Positions 13,054 to 22,368 of a stretch of 36,704 bases of DNA are shown here, one piece after another (the stretch's first letter is position 1; each line of letters starts with the position of its first letter). The stretch comes from Paracidovorax anthurii. GTDB taxonomy: Bacteria > Pseudomonadota > Gammaproteobacteria > Burkholderiales > Burkholderiaceae_C. Made by a program: the position numbers and the translations under genes. The notes under the pieces were generated by a model. It did not search any database, had not been told where the DNA came from, and saw only the letters and a program-made list of their open reading frames with translations. The stretch lies in NCBI RefSeq assembly GCF_003269065.1, contig NZ_QLTA01000008.1, positions 18,735-55,438 on the forward strand, in the 5' to 3' direction.

Positions 13054-14418
13054 CTATGTGAGCGGTCCCGTGCGCAGCGTCAGCGCAACGCGGCAGCCGG
13101 GCCGGGCATCGCCGATGGTCAGCGCCATGCCGTGCAGGCGGGCCACCGCGGCCACCAGGCTCAGGCCGGGGCCGTGGCCCGGTGTGTTGCGGCTGCGTTC
13201 GGACCGATAGAAGCGGCGCAGAACGGCCTCGCGTTCGCTCTCGGGGATGCCCGGACCCGCATCGGTGACCACGGCCTGCAGGTGGTCTGCCTCGTGCACG
13301 ACCCGCACGGTCACCCCGGTACCGGCGGGCGCGAACTTGATGGCGTTGTCGATGAGGTTGGCGAAGGCGTCGAACAGCAGGTCAGGGTCCCCTTGCAGCG
13401 GGGCGCCCGCGCCCTCGAAGCGCAGCGCGATGCCCAGCTCCTGCGCCGCGGGCTCGAACAGGTCCACGGCGTCGGCCGCGATGCGTGCCAGGTCGACGGT
13501 CTCGAAGTTCTCGCGCCGCGCGCTGTTCTCGATTTCCGAGATGCGCAGCAGGCCCTTGAACATGCGCAGCAGCAGCCGCGCGTCGCTGGCGGTATCGTCC
13601 ACCAGGGCGGACAGTTCCTCGCGCGACAGGGCCACCGTCTGCGCCCGCTCCAGCCCGGACAGCATGCGCGTGAGCGGCGTTCGCAGGTCATGGGCCACAT
13701 CGTCCGTGACGCCCTTGACCTCGCCCATGAGGCGCTGCATGTCGTCCAGCATGGAGTTGACCAGGGCGGCGATGCGGTCCAGGTCGTCGCGCGTATTGCG
13801 CACGGGCAGGCGCGCATCCAGGTGGCCCTCCACGATGCGCTGCAGCGAATGGGCCATGGCGTCCAGGCGCCGCTGCGCGCGCGAGCCCAGCACCAGTGCG
13901 CCCACCAGTCCCATCCCCAGCACGATGACGATGCCGCCGGCCATGGCGGTGCGGATGCGCTCGTTGAATTCCTTCAGCTCGTGCACATCGTGCCCCAGCA
14001 GCAGCACCAGCCCCGAGCCCAGCACGGTGGCCAGGGCCCGGACCGGTATCCGGTGGCCATGGGGGTCGCGCTGCGCGGCATCGAACGGCTGGTCATAGCG
14101 CGGGATGGGCTCGGCCAGGTCGAATGCTCCGGCCACCCGCTCGCCGCCGGCGCCGATGAGCATGGCGGGCTCTCGGCGCGAGGGGTCGCGGCGCAACTGG
14201 CCTTCCACTTCGCGCAGAAGCACCTCCGGGGGCAGTTGCGACCACCGCTGCGCTTTGGTCTGCAGTTCGAGATCGACCTCATGGGCGAGGTAGAACGAGG
14301 TCTTCCAGTACACATAGCCCAGCAGCGCCGCGCTGGACAGCGCGAACACGGCCAGGAAGTAGGTCGCCGTGCGGAAATGGCTGGTGCGCAGGGTGTCAGA
14401 CAGGGGCGTGGATGGCAT
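13054..14418 (-). CDS. Sensor histidine kinase
   Basis: A 454-residue membrane histidine kinase. TM1 is about residues 18-36, a periplasmic sensor of about 120 residues follows, and TM2 is about 160-178. A HAMP-like linker (SRAQRRLDAMAHSLQRI) leads to the H-box DVAHDLRTPLTRM with phospho-acceptor His243. The ATPase has the N-box Asn358 (NLIDNAIKF), G1 DAGPGIP (386-392) and a G2 box GHGPGLSL. Its start overlaps the end of the response regulator gene by 23 bp, so the pair is translationally coupled. Its signal is unknown. Proximity to the RND-FetAB run suggests that it controls efflux. Confidence 0.92.
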   Translation of the reverse strand: MPSTPLSDTLRTSHFRTATYFLAVFALSSAALLGYVYWKTSFYLAHEVDLELQTKAQRWSQLPPEVLLREVEGQLRRDPSRREPAMLIGAGGERVAGAFDLAEPIPRYDQPFDAAQRDPHGHRIPVRALATVLGSGLVLLLGHDVHELKEFNERIRTAMAGGIVIVLGMGLVGALVLGSRAQRRLDAMAHSLQRIVEGHLDARLPVRNTRDDLDRIAALVNSMLDDMQRLMGEVKGVTDDVAHDLRTPLTRMLSGLERAQTVALSREELSALVDDTASDARLLLRMFKGLLRISEIENSARRENFETVDLARIAADAVDLFEPAAQELGIALRFEGAGAPLQGDPDLLFDAFANLIDNAIKFAPAGTGVTVRVVHEADHLQAVVTDAGPGIPESEREAVLRRFYRSERSRNTPGHGPGLSLVAAVARLHGMALTIGDARPGCRVALTLRTGPLT

Positions 14419-15085
14419 AGCCTGCGCCGCGCACGGTCTGGATCATGGGGGCCTCGCCCGGCGCGTCGATCTTGCGCCGAAGCCGGCCGATGTGCACCTC
14501 GATCACGTTGGTCCTCTCTTCGTAGCGGTAGTTCCACACCGCCTCGAACAGCATGGTTCGCGTCACAATCTGGCCAGCATGCTTCATCAGGTACACCAGC
14601 AGCTCATGTTCGCGGGGCACCAGCTCGATTGGGCGCTCGCCCCGTCGCACGGCGCGGGTGAGCAGGTCCACGTGCAGGTCGCCCACGGCCAGTTGCGTGC
14701 CGCGGTCGGCGGCCGGCGCGGCGCTGGTGCGGCGCACCAGCGCCTCCACCCGGGCCACCAGTTCCAGGGCCTCGAAGGGCTTGGTCAGGTAGTCGTCGCC
14801 GCCCGCGCGCAGCCCGCGCACCCGTTCGTCCAGGGCCGACAGGGCGCTCAGGATCAGCACCGGCGCATGGCCGCCCGCCGCGCGCAGCGCGGCCAGCAGC
14901 GCCAGGCCGTCCAGGGCCGGCAGCATGCGGTCCAGCACGACCACGTCGAAGCCGCCGGCCAGCGCGCGCACCAGGCCCGTGGCACCGTCGCCCGCATGGT
15001 CGGTGGCGTGGCCCGCATCGTGCAGCGCCGCAGCGATGGCGGCGGCGGTGCCGGGGTCGTCCTCGACGATCAGCACGCGGCCCAT
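14396..15085 (-). CDS. OmpR-family response regulator 1
   Basis: A 229-residue response regulator. The receiver domain has the acidic pair in MGRVLIVEDD, phospho-acceptor Asp52 (VVLDRMLPALDG) and Lys102 (YLTKPFEAL). The winged-helix output domain includes PIELVPREHELLVYLMKH and RTNVIEVHIGRLRRKID, ending TVRGAGYAIHAPV. Partnered by the kinase whose gene overlaps its 3' end. The start at ATG 15085 puts it only 23 bp from the start of the oppositely oriented second regulator, and its N-terminal codons form one arm of a 23-bp inverted repeat. Confidence 0.93.
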   Translation of the reverse strand: MGRVLIVEDDPGTAAAIAAALHDAGHATDHAGDGATGLVRALAGGFDVVVLDRMLPALDGLALLAALRAAGGHAPVLILSALSALDERVRGLRAGGDDYLTKPFEALELVARVEALVRRTSAAPAADRGTQLAVGDLHVDLLTRAVRRGERPIELVPREHELLVYLMKHAGQIVTRTMLFEAVWNYRYEERTNVIEVHIGRLRRKIDAPGEAPMIQTVRGAGYAIHAPV

Positions 15086-15134
15086 GGCCTGCCTTTCGGG
15101 GTGCCTGCATGCGCGTGCTGATCGTCGAGGACGA
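15057..15134. repeat. 23-bp perfect inverted repeat spanning two divergent regulator starts
   Basis: 15057-15079 and 15112-15134 are exact reverse complements, separated by 32 bases. Both arms are coding: they encode the RVLIVEDD start of the two response regulators with identical codons. The spacer holds both start codons and two copies of GCCTGC. The identity beyond protein constraint suggests duplication with homogenisation, or a DNA structure or binding function. Confidence 0.9.
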
Positions 15135-15861
15135 TCGGCACATGGCCGCCTATCTTGTGCGTGCGCTGCGCGAGAGCGGCCGCGTGGCCGACCATGCGGC
15201 CGATGGCGCCACGGGGCTGGCCATGGCACGCGAGGGCATTTACGACGCCATCGTCCTGGACCGCATGCTGCCGGCCCTGGACGGCCTGGCGGTGGTGCGC
15301 GCGCTGCGCAGCGAGGGACTGCGCCTGCCGGTGCTGATGTTCAGTGCCCTGGGCGCCGTGCAGCACCGGGTGGAAGGGCTCGAAGCCGGCTGCGATGACT
15401 ACCTGGCCAAGCCCTATGCCTTCGTCGAGGTGCTGGCGCGGCTGGATCGCCTGGTGGCCCGCAGCGAGCCGCGCGAACCCAGTCTGCGGCTGGCGGTGGC
15501 GGACCTGGCGCTGGACGTGGGCAGCCGTGGGGTGGTCCGCGCGGGGCAGCGCATCGAGTTGAGCGCGAGCGAGTTCCTGCTGCTGGAGCGGCTCATGCGG
15601 CATGCGGGCCAGGTGGTCAGCCGGGCCACGCTGCTCGAAAGCGCCTGGGACTACGATTTCGAGCCCCCCGATCATCTGATCGACAGGCACATGCATCGCC
15701 TGCGCAGGAAAGTGGATGGTGGACATGCTCATGCGTTGATCCAGTCGGTTCGGGGCGTGGGCTACCAGATCGCGCCGCCCGGCCCCGGCAACCCCGGGCA
15801 AGTTTCTGCCATTGGACCACCGCAGCCGGATCCGTCCAAACCGTGCCAACCTAAAAAATAA
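15109..15861 (+). CDS. OmpR-family response regulator 2 (no adjacent own kinase)
   Basis: A 250-residue paralogue of the neighbouring regulator. Receiver: MRVLIVEDDRHM, Asp51 (IVLDRMLPALDG), Lys101 (YLAKPYAF). Winged helix: RIELSASEFLLLERLMRH and DHLIDRHMHRLRRKVD, ending QSVRGVGYQIAPP. A Pro-rich tail of about 27 residues follows the normal end. No kinase gene is on its strand, so it may be phosphorylated by the kinase at 13054-14418 or act independently. It lies directly upstream of the efflux genes and is the best local candidate for their regulator. The 23-bp gap to the divergent gene leaves little room for two conventional promoters. Confidence 0.92.
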   Translation: MRVLIVEDDRHMAAYLVRALRESGRVADHAADGATGLAMAREGIYDAIVLDRMLPALDGLAVVRALRSEGLRLPVLMFSALGAVQHRVEGLEAGCDDYLAKPYAFVEVLARLDRLVARSEPREPSLRLAVADLALDVGSRGVVRAGQRIELSASEFLLLERLMRHAGQVVSRATLLESAWDYDFEPPDHLIDRHMHRLRRKVDGGHAHALIQSVRGVGYQIAPPGPGNPGQVSAIGPPQPDPSKPCQPKK

Positions 15862-15964
15862 GTCATTTTCAAGGAAGACCGGCGTTAAGCCCTGCCTTCT
15901 ATCGTCCTCTCCATCGACCGTCCACCGGCAATCCGCCGGGGGCGCAACCCGAAGAGGATGGACC

Positions 15965-17353
15965 TTGAATCTGCATGACCCACGCCACCGGCCCTGGCGG
16001 GCCGTGGCCGCTACCCTGGCCGGCTCCCTGATGCTGGGCGCCTGCGCCACGGTGCCCGCGCCGCCGCCGCCTGCTGTCGCGTTGCCGGCCCACTGGTCGG
16101 GCACCGGGGATGCCGCCAGCGCATCGGCGCCTTCGCGCTGGTGGCGTGCCTTCGGCAGCACCCCATTGGATGCGTTGGTCACCCGCGGGCTCGACGAGGG
16201 CCTGACCGTCCAGATCGCTGTCGCCCGACTGGAGCAGGCCCGTGCCGCAGCGCAGATCAGCGGCGCCGCGCTCTACCCGAGCCTGAGCGCGGGCCTGAAC
16301 GCCAGCGGGGGCAGCGGCAACAGCAGCCCCAAGCGGTCCCTCTCGGTCACCGGCACCATGGGCGTGGACCTCTGGGGCCTGAACGCCGCCAAGGCCGACT
16401 CGGCCGGCTCCACCGCCGAGGCCAGCGGCTTCGATCTGGAAACCGCGCGCCAGACGCTGGCCGCCAATATCACGCTGGCTTACCTGCAGCTGCTGGCGCT
16501 GGACGAGCGCATCGACCTCTCGCGCCGCATCGCCAGCGATGCGCAGCAACTGCTCACGCTGGTGGAAAAGCAGGCCAGCCTGGGCGCCGCCTCCACCCTG
16601 GATGTGGCGCAGCAGCGCAATACGGTGCAGACCTTTCTCGCAGCCACGCCGCAGCTGCGGATGCAGCGCGACACGCTGCAGGGCCAGTTGGCCGTGCTGG
16701 TCAATGCCACGCCGCAGGAGTTCGGCGTGCAGCCCGAGCCCTTCCTGTCCATCGCGGTCCCCCAGGTGCAGGCCATTGCGCCGGCCCAGGCCATCGCCGG
16801 CCGGCCCGAGGTGCGCGCGGCCGAGGAGCGCCTGAAGGCGGCCCGCTTCGACGTGGCCGCGGCGCGCGCTGCCTTCCTGCCCTCGGTGTCGATCACCGCC
16901 CAGGCCGGAGCGGTGCTCAACCCCACGCAGGCCCTGTGGAGCCTGGGCGGCGTGCTGCTGCAGCCCCTGTTCGATGCAGGGCGCCTGGACGGGCAACTGC
17001 GCTCGGACCGCGCGCATGCCGAAGAGCTGGCGGCCACCTACCGGCAGGCCATCCTGCAGGCCCTGCAGGAGGCGCAGGCGCAGCTCGTCGCCGTGCAGCG
17101 ACTGCAAGAGGCGGAAACCCAGAACCAGGCCGCCGTGCAGTCCGCGCAGGAAGCCCTGCGCCTGTCCCGCATCCGCTACGACCGGGGCGCTTACGACCTG
17201 CTGGCGGTGATCATCAACGAACGCACCCTCTACCAGGCGCAGGACACCCTGCTGCAGGCGCGCATGCAGCGCCTGCAGGCCGCGGTGGGCCTGTACCGCG
17301 CCTTCGGCGGCCAGTCGGCCCTGCCGCTTCCGTCCCGGCTTTCCATGAAATGA
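15965..17353 (+). CDS. RND efflux outer-membrane lipoprotein (NodT/OprM type)
   Basis: A 462-residue outer-membrane channel lipoprotein of the TolC/NodT family. The start is TTG 15965, supported by GAGGA at 15954-15958 and by the lipoprotein signal that follows (RPWRAVAATLAGSLMLGAC, lipobox LGAC). An upstream in-frame ATG at 15812 would bury the signal and overlap the regulator gene. Two outer-membrane efflux domains form the body: PLDALVTRGLDEGLTVQIAV, then repeats with Ala/Gln-rich helices and LYPSLSAG/FLPSVSITA motifs typical of the coiled-coil tunnel. It would export substrate through the outer membrane with the next two gene products. The spacing to the fusion protein gene is 7 bp. Confidence 0.9.
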   Translation: MNLHDPRHRPWRAVAATLAGSLMLGACATVPAPPPPAVALPAHWSGTGDAASASAPSRWWRAFGSTPLDALVTRGLDEGLTVQIAVARLEQARAAAQISGAALYPSLSAGLNASGGSGNSSPKRSLSVTGTMGVDLWGLNAAKADSAGSTAEASGFDLETARQTLAANITLAYLQLLALDERIDLSRRIASDAQQLLTLVEKQASLGAASTLDVAQQRNTVQTFLAATPQLRMQRDTLQGQLAVLVNATPQEFGVQPEPFLSIAVPQVQAIAPAQAIAGRPEVRAAEERLKAARFDVAAARAAFLPSVSITAQAGAVLNPTQALWSLGGVLLQPLFDAGRLDGQLRSDRAHAEELAATYRQAILQALQEAQAQLVAVQRLQEAETQNQAAVQSAQEALRLSRIRYDRGAYDLLAVIINERTLYQAQDTLLQARMQRLQAAVGLYRAFGGQSALPLPSRLSMK

Positions 17354-17360
17354 GTGCAGC

Positions 17361-18563
17361 ATGATCCCTGAAACCCCCCACACCCCGCACCGCGCCGGCA
17401 AGGCGCGCCGCCTGGCCCCGGTCGCTGCGGCCGCCGCCGCGCTGTGCGCCGTTTTCATCTACGCCACGGCCTCCACGCCGCCCGCCGCCGCCCCGAAAGC
17501 TGCGGCAGGAGGCCAGGCCGTGCCGGTGTCGGTGGCCAGTGCGGCGCAGCGGGACTTTCCGCTGTGGACCGAGGCCATCGGCACGGTGACCTCGCTCAAC
17601 GCGGTGAACGTGCGCTCGCGCGTGGACGGCCAGCTCGAACGCGTGGCCTTCACGGAAGGGCAGATGGTTCACCGGGGCGATCTGCTCGCGCAGATCGACG
17701 CGCGTCCGCTGCAGGCGCAGGTGAACCAGAGCAAGGCCCAGCTTGCGCAGGAGGAGGCGCGGCTGGCGAGCAACAAGGTCGATCTGCAGCGTGCGACGGA
17801 CCTGGCCGCGGCCGGAGCCGGGTCCGCCCAGGCGGTGGACACATTGCGCGCCACCGTGGCCACGCAGGCCGCCGTGGTGCAGGCCGCGCAGGCCGCGCTG
17901 GAAAGCGCCCAACTGCAACTGGGCTTCACGCGCATCACCTCGCCCATCGACGGCCGTGTCGGGCAGCGGCTGCAGCCTGCGGGATCGACGGTGCACGCCA
18001 ACGACGCCACCGGCATCGCCACGGTGACGCAGATGAACCCGATCTGGGTGGCCTTCTCCGTGCCGCAGGACCAGTTGCCCGCCGTGACGGTGCAATCCAG
18101 GGCGCGCGCGCTCAAGGTCCAGGCGCTGCTGCGCGACCGCTCCAAGGTGCTGGCCGATGGCGAGCTGGAATTCGTGGACAGCCAGGTCTCGCCGGCCGCA
18201 GGGCAGGTGCAGCTCAAGGCGCGCTTTGCCAATGCCGAGCGCTCGCTGTGGCCCGGGCAGCTGGTCTCCATCCGCATGCTGCTGGCCAATGAGGCCGGGG
18301 CCACCGTGGTGCCCCAGGAGGCCGTGCAGCAAGGCCCCAAGGGAGCGTTCGTCTACGTGGTGGACGGCGCGCACATGGCCCAGGCTCGCCAGATCGATGC
18401 AGGCCCCGCCGCGCAGGGCCTGCAGTGGGTGCGCAAGGGCCTGCAGCCCGGCGAGGTCGTGGTCACGCAGGGCCAGTACCGCATCGCGCCGGGCGTTCCC
18501 GTGACCACCGCCGCCGCCGGCCCTGGCGCCACGGCATCGTCCACCTCCGCCGGTAATCCCTGA
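17361..18563 (+). CDS. RND efflux periplasmic adaptor (membrane fusion protein, MdtA-like)
   Basis: A 400-residue adaptor of the HlyD/MdtA family. A membrane anchor spans about residues 16-36. The lipoyl-like halves flank a coiled-coil hairpin: TVTSLNAVNVRSRVDGQLERVAF before it and LGFTRITSPIDGRVGQRL after it, with a Gln/Ala-rich helical pair between. The beta-barrel part includes MNPIWVAFSVPQDQLP. It links the pump to the outer-membrane lipoprotein. Its stop overlaps the pump start as TGATG, which implies translational coupling. The C-terminus is Ala/Ser/Thr-rich and probably disordered. Confidence 0.92.
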   Translation: MIPETPHTPHRAGKARRLAPVAAAAAALCAVFIYATASTPPAAAPKAAAGGQAVPVSVASAAQRDFPLWTEAIGTVTSLNAVNVRSRVDGQLERVAFTEGQMVHRGDLLAQIDARPLQAQVNQSKAQLAQEEARLASNKVDLQRATDLAAAGAGSAQAVDTLRATVATQAAVVQAAQAALESAQLQLGFTRITSPIDGRVGQRLQPAGSTVHANDATGIATVTQMNPIWVAFSVPQDQLPAVTVQSRARALKVQALLRDRSKVLADGELEFVDSQVSPAAGQVQLKARFANAERSLWPGQLVSIRMLLANEAGATVVPQEAVQQGPKGAFVYVVDGAHMAQARQIDAGPAAQGLQWVRKGLQPGEVVVTQGQYRIAPGVPVTTAAAGPGATASSTSAGNP

Positions 18564-21500
18564 TGAGCAGCATCTCCGCACCCTTCATCCGCAGGCCGGT
18601 CGCCACCGCTCTGCTGGCACTCAGCATTCTGCTGGTGGGCCTGCTGGCCTATTTCAACCTGCAGATCTCCGCGCTGCCGCAGGTGGAATTCCCGTCCATC
18701 TCGATCTCGGCGAGCCTGCCCGGCGCCAGCGCCGAGACCATGGCCACTTCGGTGGCCACCCCGCTGGAGCGGGCCCTGTCGCAGGTGCCGCAGATCACGG
18801 CGATGACCTCGTCGAGCTCGCTGGGCAAGACGCAGATCTCGCTGCAGTTCGACCTCAACCGCAGCATCGACGGCGCCGCGCAGGACGTGGAATCGGCGAT
18901 CGCGCGGGCCGCCAAGACGCTGCCCAAGGCCATGACCTCGCCGCCTAGCTACAACAAGGTCAACCCGGCGCAGGCGACCGTCATGTCGCTGGCGCTCACC
19001 TCGTCCACGCGCACGCTGACCGAGCTCAACCGCTATGCGGACAACTTTCTCGCGCAGAAGCTGTCGATGGTGCCCGGTGTGGGCCTGGTGGACTACCACG
19101 GCCAGCAGCGGCCGGCCGTGCGCATCCGGCTGGACCCCGACGCCCTGGCCGCGCGCGGCCTCACGCTGGCCGACGTGCGCTCCATCGTCGGCCTGAGCAC
19201 GGTGAACGCCCCCAAGGGCAGCATCAACGGGCCGGACAAGACCGTCTCGCTCAACACCACCGACCAACTGCAGCGCGCCGACCAGTTCGATCAATTGGTG
19301 GTCGCCTACAAGAGCGGCGCGCCCATCCGCCTGGGCGATCTGGGTACCGTGGTGCACGCGGCCGAGGATGTGCGGCAGGCCGCGGGCATCAAGGGACAGC
19401 CCACCGTGATCGTGGACATCCACCCGCAGCCCGGCTTCAACATCGTGGACACGGCGCGCACCATTCGCCAGCAGCTCCCGCAGCTCACGGCGAGCATGCC
19501 GCGCGACGTGGCGCTGGAGGTGGTGGGCGAGCGCACGCAGACCATCACCGCCGCCGTGGCGGATGTCAAGTTCACGCTGGTGCTGTCGATCGCGCTGGTG
19601 GTGATGGTGATCCTGACCTTCCTGCGCAACCTCACCAGCACCCTGATCGCCAGCATCACCATTCCGCTCGCGCTGCTGGGCACCTTCGCGCTGATGTACC
19701 TGCTGGGCTACACGCTGGACAACCTGTCCATCATGGGCCTGAGCATCGCGGTGGGCTTCGTCGTGGACGATGCCATCGTGGTGCTGGAGAACATCGCGCG
19801 CCACCGTGAGCAGGGCAAGAGCGCGCTGCAGGCCGCGCTGGACGGTACGCGCGAGGTCGGCTTCACCATCGTGTCGATGACGCTGTCGCTGATCGCGGTG
19901 TTCATCCCGCTGCTGCTCATGGGCGGCATGGTGGGGCGTCTGTTCCGCGAGTTCTCGATCACGCTGAGCGTGGCCATCCTGGTCTCGGGCGTGGTCTCGC
20001 TGACGCTGGCGCCCATGCTGTGCGCCCGCCTGCCCGGCAACGGCCACCCCTCCGAAGGGCGGCTGAGCGCCTGGGCCGGCCGGGTGTTCGAATGGATCGA
20101 GCGCGGCTACGAGCGCGGCCTGGACGTGGCGCTGCGCCACCAGCGCATGGTGCTGGCCCTGGCCGCGGCCACCCTGGCCACCACCGCGGCCCTGTACCTC
20201 TGGGTGCCCAAGGGCTTTTTCCCGCTGCAGGACACGGGGCTGCTGAGCGCCACGGTCGAGGGCTCGCCGGACATCTCCTTCGATGCCATGCGCCAGCGCA
20301 TCTCCCAGGTCAGCGAGGCCCTGCAGAGCGATCCCGACGTGCAGACCGTCTACTGGTGGATCGGGCCCAACCCCACCATCAGCCAGGGCAAGATGATGGT
20401 GGCGCTCAAGCCGTTCGATCAGCGCAGCGCCACGGCCGCGCAGATCATGGCGCGCCTGAAGACGCGCGCGCTGGTGGTGCCCGCCGTCAAGACCTCGATG
20501 CAGATGATCCAGGACATCCAGATCGGCGGGCGCGCGGCCAAGGCGCAGTACCAGTACACGCTGCAGGCCGGCGACGTGAACGAGCTCGACCACTGGAGCA
20601 CCCTGCTGCAGGACCGGCTCAAGACGCTGCCGCAACTGGCGGACGTGGGCTCCGACCGCCAGCCCTCGGCGGCCGAGACCACCTTGAAGATCGATCGCGA
20701 CACCGCATCGCGCCTGGGGGTGTCCATCCAGTCCATCGACGATGCGCTGTACGACGCTTTCGGCCAGCGCCAGGTGGCCACGCTCTACACCCAGCTCGAC
20801 CAGTACAGCGTGATCCTGGAGGTGGACCCGGCCTGGCAACTCTCCACGGACACCCTGGCCCACCTGTATGTGCATTCCACCAGCGGCCCCGACCTGGTGC
20901 CCCTGAGCGCGGTCGCCTCGCTGCAGCACGGGGTGGCGTCGGTGACGATCAACCACCAGGGGCTGTTCCCGTCGATCACGCTGTCCTTCAACCTCGCGCC
21001 CGGCGTGGCGTTGGGCGATGCGGTGGCGGCCGTGCAGGCGGCATCCACGGCCATCGGCATGCCCGACACGGTGACCGGCACCTTCCAGGGCACGGCCCAG
21101 GCTTTCCAGGATTCGCTGCGCAGCCAGCCCTGGCTGATCCTGGCCGCCATCCTCACGGTCTATGTGGTGCTGGGGGTGCTGTACGAGAGCCCCATCCACC
21201 CGCTGACCATCATCTCCACGCTGCCCTCGGCCGCCCTGGGCGCGCTGCTGGCGCTCAAGCTCGCCGGGCTGGACCTGGGCATCCTGGGAATGATCGGCAT
21301 CATCCTGCTGATCGGCATCGTGAAGAAGAACGCCATCATGATCGTGGATTTCGCGCTGGAGGCCCAGCGCAACGAAGGGCTCACGCCGCAGGAGGCCATC
21401 CGGCGCGCCGCCGTGCTGCGCCTGCGGCCCATCCTCATGACCACGCTGGCCGCGCTCTTCGGCGCCGTGCCGCTGGCCCTGGGCCATGGCGCCGGCTCGG

Positions 21501-21715
21501 AGATGCGCCAGCCGCTCGGGATCGCCATCGTCGGCGGGCTGGCGGTGTCGCAGGTCCTGACGCTCTACACCACGCCCGTGATCTACCTGTGGTTCCAGCG
21601 CCTGTCCGACGCATGGGCCCACCGGGGCGGCCGCCATGGGTACGGCGAGCACGGCGGGCACGGCGATGCCGCAGCGCTGCCAGTCCCGTCCGCACCGCGG
21701 CAGGCCCATCCATGA
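18563..21715 (+). CDS. RND-family inner-membrane efflux pump (MdtB/MdtC-like)
   Basis: A 1050-residue proton-driven RND transporter. It begins SSISAPFIRRPVATALLAL, as HAE-1 pumps do, with TM1 at about residues 14-32. Two large periplasmic loops flank the central TM2-TM6 bundle. The proton-relay aspartates are Asp402-Asp403 in VGFVVDDAIVVLENIARH. LPQVEFPSISISASLPGAS is the usual first-loop motif, and the C-terminal half has GIILLIGIVKKNAIMIVDFA and LRPILMTTLAALFGAVPLAL. The sequence is closest in style to MdtB/MdtC/MuxB, which often come in pairs, but only one RND gene is present. Substrate is unknown; drugs or metal complexes are possible. The stop overlaps the next ATG as ATGA. Confidence 0.93.
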   Translation: MSSISAPFIRRPVATALLALSILLVGLLAYFNLQISALPQVEFPSISISASLPGASAETMATSVATPLERALSQVPQITAMTSSSSLGKTQISLQFDLNRSIDGAAQDVESAIARAAKTLPKAMTSPPSYNKVNPAQATVMSLALTSSTRTLTELNRYADNFLAQKLSMVPGVGLVDYHGQQRPAVRIRLDPDALAARGLTLADVRSIVGLSTVNAPKGSINGPDKTVSLNTTDQLQRADQFDQLVVAYKSGAPIRLGDLGTVVHAAEDVRQAAGIKGQPTVIVDIHPQPGFNIVDTARTIRQQLPQLTASMPRDVALEVVGERTQTITAAVADVKFTLVLSIALVVMVILTFLRNLTSTLIASITIPLALLGTFALMYLLGYTLDNLSIMGLSIAVGFVVDDAIVVLENIARHREQGKSALQAALDGTREVGFTIVSMTLSLIAVFIPLLLMGGMVGRLFREFSITLSVAILVSGVVSLTLAPMLCARLPGNGHPSEGRLSAWAGRVFEWIERGYERGLDVALRHQRMVLALAAATLATTAALYLWVPKGFFPLQDTGLLSATVEGSPDISFDAMRQRISQVSEALQSDPDVQTVYWWIGPNPTISQGKMMVALKPFDQRSATAAQIMARLKTRALVVPAVKTSMQMIQDIQIGGRAAKAQYQYTLQAGDVNELDHWSTLLQDRLKTLPQLADVGSDRQPSAAETTLKIDRDTASRLGVSIQSIDDALYDAFGQRQVATLYTQLDQYSVILEVDPAWQLSTDTLAHLYVHSTSGPDLVPLSAVASLQHGVASVTINHQGLFPSITLSFNLAPGVALGDAVAAVQAASTAIGMPDTVTGTFQGTAQAFQDSLRSQPWLILAAILTVYVVLGVLYESPIHPLTIISTLPSAALGALLALKLAGLDLGILGMIGIILLIGIVKKNAIMIVDFALEAQRNEGLTPQEAIRRAAVLRLRPILMTTLAALFGAVPLALGHGAGSEMRQPLGIAIVGGLAVSQVLTLYTTPVIYLWFQRLSDAWAHRGGRHGYGEHGGHGDAAALPVPSAPRQAHP

Positions 21716-22368
21716 GCATGGCCTGCGCTGCGCACGAAACCGGCGTGCCCCGGCTGCGCGCCATGGACCTGCGCTCGGCCCACGGCGGGCCCTGCAGCCT
21801 GGACATCGGGCCGGGGGAGTGCGTTGTCGTCACGGGGCCGTCGGGCAGCGGCAAGAGCGTGCTGCTGCGCCTGATCGCCGACCTCGACCCGCACGAGGGC
21901 GAGGTGCTGCTGGACGGTCGCCCGCGCTCGTCCTGGACCGCCCCCGCGTGGCGCCGGCAGGTGGTGTACCAGGCGGCCGAGCCGGCCTGGTGGGCGCCGA
22001 CGGCGGGCGAGCACATGGGGCCGGTGTCCGGCCAGGTTCTGCTGCCTTTGTTGGCGCACCTCGGGCTCGACGGCTCGCTGCTCGCGGCCGATATCACCCG
22101 CCTGTCCACCGGCGAGCGCCAGCGCATGGCGCTGGTGCGTTCGCTGGTGCGCCAGCCGCGCGTGCTGCTGCTGGACGAGCCCACCGCCTCCCTGGACGGC
22201 GCCAGCACGCTCGCCGTCGAGCAACTGATCGCCCGGCGCCAGCGCGACGATGGGCTTGCCGTGGTGTGGGTCACGCACTCGGAGGCGCAGGCGCAGCGCA
22301 TGTCCAGTCAGCGGCTGCGCATCCCGGCGCGGGTGCGATCCGCGGCAGGCGGAGAGAGGCCGCTGTGA
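21712..22368 (+). CDS. fetA: ABC transporter ATPase, FetA/YbbL-like
   Basis: A 218-residue ABC ATPase. Walker A is TGPSGSGKS (41-49), the signature is LSTGERQR (131-138; the more usual LSGGE has Thr in place of Gly), and Walker B is LLLDEPTASLD (152-162). Short length and a partner of the UPF0014 family identify it as FetA-like; FetAB is known as an iron exporter that protects E. coli from peroxide. It overlaps the RND pump gene by 4 bp and the permease gene by 4 bp, so all are probably made from one transcript. The link to RND efflux is unusual. Confidence 0.88.
   Translation: MSMACAAHETGVPRLRAMDLRSAHGGPCSLDIGPGECVVVTGPSGSGKSVLLRLIADLDPHEGEVLLDGRPRSSWTAPAWRRQVVYQAAEPAWWAPTAGEHMGPVSGQVLLPLLAHLGLDGSLLAADITRLSTGERQRMALVRSLVRQPRVLLLDEPTASLDGASTLAVEQLIARRQRDDGLAVVWVTHSEAQAQRMSSQRLRIPARVRSAAGGERPL

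Noticed and set aside
15812-15964. N-terminal extension of the outer-membrane lipoprotein from ATG 15812
   Set aside because: It would overlap the regulator gene and place 51 residues before the signal peptide; TTG 15965 has a good ribosome-binding site and a proper lipoprotein signal.
18353-21709. An 1118-codon minus-strand open frame opposite the RND pump
   Set aside because: Antisense of a well-supported pump; His/Gln/Arg-rich composition typical of antisense frames in GC-rich DNA.
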